Positions 6,138 to 9,229 of a DNA stretch of 9,229 nt are shown here, one piece after another. A model generated the notes under the pieces. That model was not told the DNA's origin. It was given only the letters and a program-made list of their open reading frames with translations, and did no database searches. Source of the DNA: Lysobacterales bacterium. GTDB taxonomy: Bacteria > Pseudomonadota > Gammaproteobacteria > Xanthomonadales > Marinicellaceae. The position numbers were made by a program, and so were the translations under genes. Location: contig JALWML010000623.1 in assembly GCA_027083915.1 (NCBI GenBank), positions 1 through 9,229 on the forward strand, in the 5' to 3' direction. How positions within the stretch are numbered: the stretch's first letter is position 1; every line of letters begins with the position of its first letter.

Positions 6138-6365
6138 CTTGCTTATGCCTTTACCAATGTAGTAAATCAGGTTAAAAATAACCGTAGGTAAAAAAGAAAG
6201 AAAAAACCAAGCCATTGAACCGCCTATAAATGAAGCTTGCCATGGATAATCGTGAAAAGCAGCAAAGCCAAAGCCTACAGCGATAAAACCAAATAGCACC
6301 AAAAACATTTCTTTATATGATTTTGGCTCTTTTGGAAAAACTAAATTGTCAGTTATAAAGCTCAT
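6126..6365 (-). CDS. Small membrane protein, 79 aa
   Basis: Unknown function. A short polar N-terminus (residues 1-18) is followed by a transmembrane helix at about 19-37 (MFLVLFGFIAVGFGFAAF), a short HDYPWQ loop, a long hydrophobic stretch at 45-70 that could be one or two helices, and a Lys-containing C-terminus. The start ATG shares its first base with the stop of the upstream gene (TAATG), so translation is coupled. With its partner it forms the last leftward transcription unit of the element, convergent with terS. Candidate roles such as superinfection exclusion, holin-like activity or toxicity are only guesses. Confidence 0.65.
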   Translation of the reverse strand: MSFITDNLVFPKEPKSYKEMFLVLFGFIAVGFGFAAFHDYPWQASFIGGSMAWFFLSFLPTVIFNLIYYIGKGISKLTT

Positions 6366-6517
6366 TACTTATCCAGCCAGTAGCCACACTTGATGCGGTG
6401 AATTATATGAATCACAAGAAGTAAGGCGAGAAAAGAAAAAATACCCACAACACCACCAAAATAAATAACAGCGGCAATAATTGCTAACGAGATAAGAGAA
6501 ATGATAAGTTGTTCCAT
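6365..6517 (-). CDS. Small membrane protein, 50 aa
   Basis: ATG at 6517-6515 (minus strand) opens a 50-aa protein, MEQLIISLISLAIIAAVIYF and so on, almost wholly hydrophobic from residue 4 to 39 (one long or two short membrane helices), ending RIKCGYWLDK. An AGGT lies 9 nt upstream. The stop overlaps the start of the 79-aa membrane protein by one base. The strict coupling of two membrane micro-genes suggests a two-component membrane function, but I recognise neither. Confidence 0.6.
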   Translation of the reverse strand: MEQLIISLISLAIIAAVIYFGGVVGIFSFLALLLVIHIIHRIKCGYWLDK

Positions 6518-6559
6518 ATTGATAGTACCTAATAATTTTTTACAGTATAAATAAAGCGT

Positions 6560-6576
6560 TTCTCAAAAGCTGAGAA
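6560..6576. repeat. TTCTCA/TGAGAA inverted repeat upstream of the membrane gene pair
   Basis: Perfect 6-bp arms with a 5-nt spacer lie about 45 nt before the start of the 50-aa gene, within its likely promoter region. It may be an operator. The short arms mean chance is possible. Confidence 0.3.
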
Positions 6577-6604
6577 TGAATCAAATAAATTTTTAATAAA
6601 GTGG

Positions 6605-6638
6605 TTTATAAAAGCACAGGCAATAAATGCCCGTGCTT
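6605..6638 (-). terminator. Rho-independent terminator of the S24-like gene
   Basis: On the minus strand AAGCACGGGC pairs with GCCTGTGCTT across a 7-nt loop, a 10-bp stem with one G-U pair (6612-6638). TTTTATA follows within and after the stem. It lies 11 nt after the stop of the S24-like gene and separates it from the membrane-protein pair, which therefore needs its own promoter. Confidence 0.6.
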
Positions 6639-6648
6639 GAACTTCTGA

Positions 6649-7047
6649 TTATAAATCTCCCTGTTTATACACCACTAAGCCAAGTGGAATAAATAACTTT
6701 GCATTGCATTTTTTGATGACTTGCCGACCCATATTACAAAACGATTCTAAATCACCATTAGGTAGGGTTTTAAGCCGTTTAATATAAAACTGGTTGTCAT
6801 AGGTAAAAGCGTGGAATCGACCGTTCACAATGCTTGTATTTGCCGTATCAATTGTGACAAAATCCCACCTGTTTAATTCGGGAGCTAAATCATCATTGTT
6901 GACAGGCATTATTTTTAAATTCTTTGCTTTGAGTTTTCTTTTATCTAACCACGATTGACTAAAAGTTAAATGAACTGGTGGTTGCTGGTTGTTCATTTTG
7001 TTTGATGTTGTTTCAAGTGCATTAATTTCTGCTATTGCTGTTTTCAT
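6649..7047 (-). CDS. CI-like S24 domain protein lacking DNA-binding head and catalytic serine
   Basis: 132 aa. The region LTFSQSWLDKRKLKAKNLKIM (about 27-47), then DFVTIDTANTSIVNGRFHAF (62-81), FYIKRLKTLPNGDLES (87-102) is the C-terminal LexA/CI-type S24 fold: 'F..WL....nL', 'GD.v.vD', 'dG.y....', 'vKRL'. The usual G-D-S-M-x-P-x-L reads N51-D-D-L-A-P-E-L58, so Asp53 replaces the serine nucleophile, while Lys90 is kept. Self-cleavage is therefore not expected. The first about 25 residues are too short and polar for a helix-turn-helix. A headless S24 domain could pair with a helper phage CI repressor or with another regulator. That is inference. The start is ATG 7047 with AGAGGA 8 nt upstream. 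The in-frame ATG at 7083 lies inside the operator-like repeat and lacks such a site. Confidence 0.6.
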   Translation of the reverse strand: MKTAIAEINALETTSNKMNNQQPPVHLTFSQSWLDKRKLKAKNLKIMPVNNDDLAPELNRWDFVTIDTANTSIVNGRFHAFTYDNQFYIKRLKTLPNGDLESFCNMGRQVIKKCNAKLFIPLGLVVYKQGDL

Positions 7048-7077
7048 TGTATTGTCCTCTTTAGGGTTGAAAGTGAT

Positions 7078-7097
7078 GTTCAAAGTAATATTTGAAC
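7078..7097. promoter_or_regulatory. Operator-like inverted repeat GTTCAAA-N6-TTTGAAC
   Basis: Perfect 7-bp arms with a 6-nt spacer (20 bp) lie between the S24-like gene and the outward promoter at 7100-7129. Size and position suit a dimeric phage-type repressor that controls both divergent promoters. The binding protein is unknown. The S24-like protein itself has no visible DNA-binding domain. Confidence 0.5.
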
Positions 7098-7099
7098 TA

Positions 7100-7129
7100 T
7101 TTACAATAAACTTTAATTCATGCTAGTAT
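7100..7129 (+). promoter_or_regulatory. Outward-facing promoter at the right end
   Basis: TTTACA (7100-7105), an 18-nt spacer, and TAGTAT (7124-7129) with the extended -10 dinucleotide TG at 7121-7122. It abuts the 7078-7097 inverted repeat. In the integrated state it reads through attR into the host exported protein/MFS genes. In the excised circle it would read across attP into int. Confidence 0.45.
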
Positions 7130-7173
7130 TTAACTATTGATTCGCCTATTATTCATTGAGTACCAAAAAATAA

Positions 7174-7196
7174 AGGGGTACAAAAGTGGGGTATAA
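7174..7196 (+). repeat. AGGGGTACAA and a diverged copy near attR, putative integrase arm sites
   Basis: An exact AGGGGTACAA at 7174-7183 and TGGGGTATAA at 7187-7196 are offset by 13 bases, the same offset as between the first two copies at the left end. A weaker match, GAGTACCAAA, begins at 7158. Presence at both ends supports a role in recombination. Confidence 0.6.
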
Positions 7197-7227
7197 ATTA
7201 TTTGTTCCTCTTTCTAACCGCTGATTA

Positions 7228-7241
7228 TGATTTATAAATCA
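7228..7241. repeat. 14-bp perfect palindrome TGATTTATAAATCA
   Basis: Self-complementary over 14 bp and located between the right arm repeats and attR. It may be a host-factor or excision-factor site. The A/T-rich content makes chance possible. Confidence 0.3.
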
Positions 7242-7265
7242 ATGAGTTAAAAATATCATGTGTCG

Positions 7266-7284
7266 CCCTTCAAGCGCGCCATTT
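7266..7284 (+). repeat. attR core, 19-bp direct repeat
   Basis: Identical to 1589-1607. This is the remnant of the original tRNA-Arg 3' end left at the far side of the element. The first host gene to the right starts 24 nt later. Confidence 0.95.
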
Positions 7285-7307
7285 AATACTAATCAGAAAA
7301 TATTATC

Positions 7308-7850
7308 ATGAAACTACAAACAATCATTGGACTTCTATTAATAAGCTTTATTAATCTAGCATTTACTAAGACATTACCATCTTCTGAGCCTGTAGTGACT
7401 AAAGAAATACCACTAAATACAGTGAATAAAACATTTAAAAAACAGTTAGCAAAAATACTTAATAAAAGGGAGTGTGAAAAAAAGATTTTTGTAAAAAAAG
7501 CACACATAAGCAGTGATGGAAAATTATTGAATGTCAATCTAACCACCAGAATTACACGGCAGTATTGTACGCGTCGTGCTAAAAAACAACTTTACGAAAA
7601 AACCAAATCCATCCGCTTTGGTTATTTACTCTCAATTGATGCAGGAAAAGTTGTCCTTACAGAATCAACTAATAACGACAAACAGTATACTTTTGAACGT
7701 TCATTGACCGATGTTATAGGTAAAAACTCAAAAAAAGCTGTAGCAGAAATAGTAAAAAATATTTTAGGTCTTAATAATTACACAGTAAACTATCAATCCA
7801 TTGGGCTTGATTCAGACAAAATAACTGTAAAGTTTATCCCTGAAAAATAG
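7308..7850 (+). CDS. Exported protein of unknown function
   Basis: 180 aa with an N-terminal signal-type segment (MKLQTIIGLLLISFINLAFT, residues 1-20) and a basic, mixed alpha/beta mature part. Two cysteines (Cys56 and Cys87) could form a disulfide in the periplasm. No lipobox Cys and no further membrane helix. I do not recognise the family. The start has no strong ribosome-binding site. The stop overlaps the MFS transporter start by one base, so the two are coupled and may act together. Host gene: before insertion it lay 24 nt after the tRNA-Arg core and may have shared its transcript. Confidence 0.75.
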   Translation: MKLQTIIGLLLISFINLAFTKTLPSSEPVVTKEIPLNTVNKTFKKQLAKILNKRECEKKIFVKKAHISSDGKLLNVNLTTRITRQYCTRRAKKQLYEKTKSIRFGYLLSIDAGKVVLTESTNNDKQYTFERSLTDVIGKNSKKAVAEIVKNILGLNNYTVNYQSIGLDSDKITVKFIPEK

Positions 7851-9139
7851 TGGATTCTTTGAGTCCATTATTTCCCGTATTAATTATACTGACATCACTC
7901 TTATTAGTTGCCTTTTGGGTTAATAAACAAGCCCATTTACCAAAAAATATAAGCGTATTATTCATTGTTCAACCCTTAGTAGGTGCCTCGATGCCAATTA
8001 TGGTTTTTATTGGTGGAATCGTGTCCAAAAATATGGCATCTGATCCAAGCCTAGTGACCTTGCCTCTTGGACTAACTGTTGCAGGAGTTGCCAGTGCCAC
8101 AATACCTGCGGCCTATTTAGCGCATAAGATTGGTAGACGAAATGCCACCATAGTCGGCATGACAAGCTCTGTTATTGGCTCATTGTTGGCAGGACTAGCG
8201 ATAATGCAAAACAACTTTATGCTATTTTGTGTTGCAGGTTATCTATTGGGAGTAACAGTTGCCTTCATTCAACAACTTCGATTTGCAGCAATTGAAAGTG
8301 TTAAACAAGAAAAAGACATCAATAAAGCTTTATCTGTGCTCATGTTTGCAGGATTGTTTTCTGCCTTTCTGGGCCCTGAAGTTGCTATGTTTGGTAAAAC
8401 ACTTTTCGCTGATACCGTTGGATTTTCTGGGGCTTTCTTCGTGTTAGCCTTTATGGTTGTTGTTTCAATGATTATCATGCTCAAGTTTCAAAATACAGAT
8501 ACACAAGAAAATCAGCAAAATGACAGCAATAGACCGTTATTACAAATAATCAAGCAACCTATTTTTATCATCTCGGTTGTAGCTGCAGCATTGAGTTACG
8601 GGTTAATGAGTTATATCATGACCTCAACACCATTAAGTATGCATCAAGTTCATCACCATAGTCTTTCTGACACCAAATGGGTTATTCAATCACATATTGC
8701 TGCGATGTTCATCCCATCTCTCATCACCACGTGGTTGAGCAATAAAATAGGCATTAAAAATATATTATTCATTGGCTCAAGCCTTTTTGCTGTGGTACTT
8801 GTCATTGCTACCCAAGGTCATAGTGTCTTACATTATTGGTGGGCATTAATCATCTTGGGTATTGCGTGGAATTTTTTATTCTTCTCAGGCACATCATTAC
8901 TGCATTTCAGTTACAAACCGCATGAAAAGCACAAAGTCCAAGCCGTTAATGACTTCAGTGTCTTTACATTTCAAGGAGCATCCTCACTCATGGCAGGCTG
9001 GGTGCTGTTTAATTATGGGTGGAATGGCATCATCTTATCGGCAACACCATTTGTCATTGTCATGTTTGCTATCAGTATTTATTACACCATCTACAACAAA
9101 CGAACAAATAGCTTGATAAATGAACCAAAGCCCCTATAA
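7850..9139 (+). CDS. MFS transporter, substrate unknown
   Basis: 429-aa inner-membrane transporter of the major facilitator superfamily. It has about 12 core helices, with the loop 2-3 motif A as AYLAHKIGRRNAT (88-100) and a mid-protein polar loop at 212-237 dividing the two halves. The segment FIQQLRFAA...KALSVLMFAGLFSAFLGPEVA (139-179) resembles, from memory, a broad proteobacterial MFS group without a defined substrate. An additional N-terminal hydrophobic segment (9-24) precedes the usual first helix (about 35-55), giving perhaps 13 helices. The start is GTG 7850, reading from the preceding gene's stop (TAGTG), with no clear ribosome-binding site, so translation is probably by re-initiation. 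Confidence 0.88.
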   Translation: MDSLSPLFPVLIILTSLLLVAFWVNKQAHLPKNISVLFIVQPLVGASMPIMVFIGGIVSKNMASDPSLVTLPLGLTVAGVASATIPAAYLAHKIGRRNATIVGMTSSVIGSLLAGLAIMQNNFMLFCVAGYLLGVTVAFIQQLRFAAIESVKQEKDINKALSVLMFAGLFSAFLGPEVAMFGKTLFADTVGFSGAFFVLAFMVVVSMIIMLKFQNTDTQENQQNDSNRPLLQIIKQPIFIISVVAAALSYGLMSYIMTSTPLSMHQVHHHSLSDTKWVIQSHIAAMFIPSLITTWLSNKIGIKNILFIGSSLFAVVLVIATQGHSVLHYWWALIILGIAWNFLFFSGTSLLHFSYKPHEKHKVQAVNDFSVFTFQGASSLMAGWVLFNYGWNGIILSATPFVIVMFAISIYYTIYNKRTNSLINEPKPL

Positions 9140-9153
9140 AATGTCCAACTCTG

Positions 9154-9175
9154 TACTAAATAGCAATATTTAGTA
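9154..9175 (+). other. AU-rich hairpin with GCAA tetraloop after the MFS gene
   Basis: TACTAAATA (9154-9162) and TATTTAGTA (9167-9175) form a perfect 9-bp stem capped by GCAA, a GNRA tetraloop. No U-tract follows, so it is more likely a transcript-end stabiliser or weak terminator than a classical one. Confidence 0.4.
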
Positions 9176-9186
9176 AATTACAAATG

Positions 9187-9204
9187 CAGGCAGTTAACTG
9201 TCTG
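9187..9204. repeat. 18-bp near-palindrome CAGGCAGTTAACTGTCTG
   Basis: Self-complementary apart from one symmetrical position. It lies just before a TTGACA (9223-9228) that may be the -35 box of a gene beyond the window, so it may be an operator for that gene. Confidence 0.35.
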
Positions 9205-9229
9205 TGCTACAAAACAACGGGGTTGACAT

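Larger units (their letters stand above)
1589..7284. mobile_element. Compact integrative element in tRNA-Arg, candidate phage satellite
   Basis: The element is delimited by perfect 19-bp direct repeats of the tRNA 3' end. One element unit, from repeat start to repeat start, is 5677 bp. Next to the left repeat is a P4-type tyrosine integrase, followed by a DUF6387-like gene, an AlpA regulator, a winged-helix protein, a 160-aa protein of unknown function, an Ogr/Delta-like zinc finger and a phage small terminase. A leftward block carries a CI-like protein and two small membrane proteins. No large terminase, portal, capsid, tail, relaxase or type IV secretion gene is visible. TerS without structural genes points to a satellite that uses a helper phage's capsids rather than a prophage or an integrative conjugative element. 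A decayed prophage is the main alternative, but the intact att sites, integrase and tight gene overlaps argue against advanced decay. Confidence 0.85.

Noticed and set aside
7228..7241. FNR/CRP-type site in TGATTTATAAATCA
   Set aside because: The half-site spacing is 6 rather than the 4 of an FNR box, and it does not match the CRP consensus. Kept only as a palindrome.
7289..7546. Minus-strand ORF opposite the exported-protein gene
   Set aside because: Antisense shadow; the forward gene has a signal peptide and is coupled to the MFS gene.
8259..9116. Additional ORFs in other frames within the MFS gene
   Set aside because: Shadows of a clear 12-helix transporter; no starts or motifs of their own.
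1..9229. CRISPR array, insertion sequence ends, retron or toxin-antitoxin pair
   Set aside because: No regularly spaced repeats, transposase, reverse transcriptase or recognisable toxin-antitoxin motif is present. The only direct repeats are the att cores, the AGGGGTACAA arm-type sites and short chance matches.

Overview
The window reads as chromosomal DNA of an AT-rich gammaproteobacterium. The evidence is a P4-type integrase at a tRNA 3' end, an AlpA-type regulator, GGDEF/EAL signalling and gammaproteobacterial-style Shine-Dalgarno sites. Genus cannot be assigned from the sequence alone.

Layout. (1) Left host flank, 1-1604: the 3' part of a PAS?-GGDEF-EAL cyclic-di-GMP protein, whose start lies left of the window, then an intact tRNA-Arg(CCU). 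(2) A small complete integrative element, about 5.68 kb, from 1589 to 7284. It is bounded by two perfect 19-bp direct repeats (1589-1607 and 7266-7284) that copy the tRNA 3' end. (3) Right host flank, 7285-9229: an exported protein of unknown function and a major facilitator superfamily (MFS) transporter that starts on the last base of the exported protein's stop codon, then two hairpin or palindromic sequences.

The element. Rightward genes are: int; a DUF6387-like gene with its own ribosome-binding site behind a terminator; a tightly packed set of alpA, a winged-helix protein and a 160-aa protein; a 21-codon hydrophobic ORF; a non-coding stretch with two hairpins; a four-cysteine Ogr/Delta-like zinc-finger protein; and a phage terminase small subunit (TerS) that overlaps it by 4 nt. 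Leftward genes from the right end are: a CI-like S24 protein that has lost both its DNA-binding head and its catalytic serine, its own terminator, and two overlapping small membrane-protein genes. AGGGGTACAA repeats lie at both ends and look like integrase arm sites.

Interpretation. The element has integration genes, an AlpA regulator, a possible late-gene activator and a TerS, but no large terminase, portal, capsid, tail or recognisable replicase. That is the logic of a phage satellite: excise when a helper phage infects, then redirect the helper's packaging motor with its own TerS. At about 5.7 kb and inserted in tRNA-Arg it is close to minimal. It recalls the phage-inducible chromosomal islands (PICIs) and the minimalist marine satellites (PICMIs) but does not clearly match either. 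The satellite assignment is inference from gene content. The att repeats, integrase, AlpA and TerS are directly readable.
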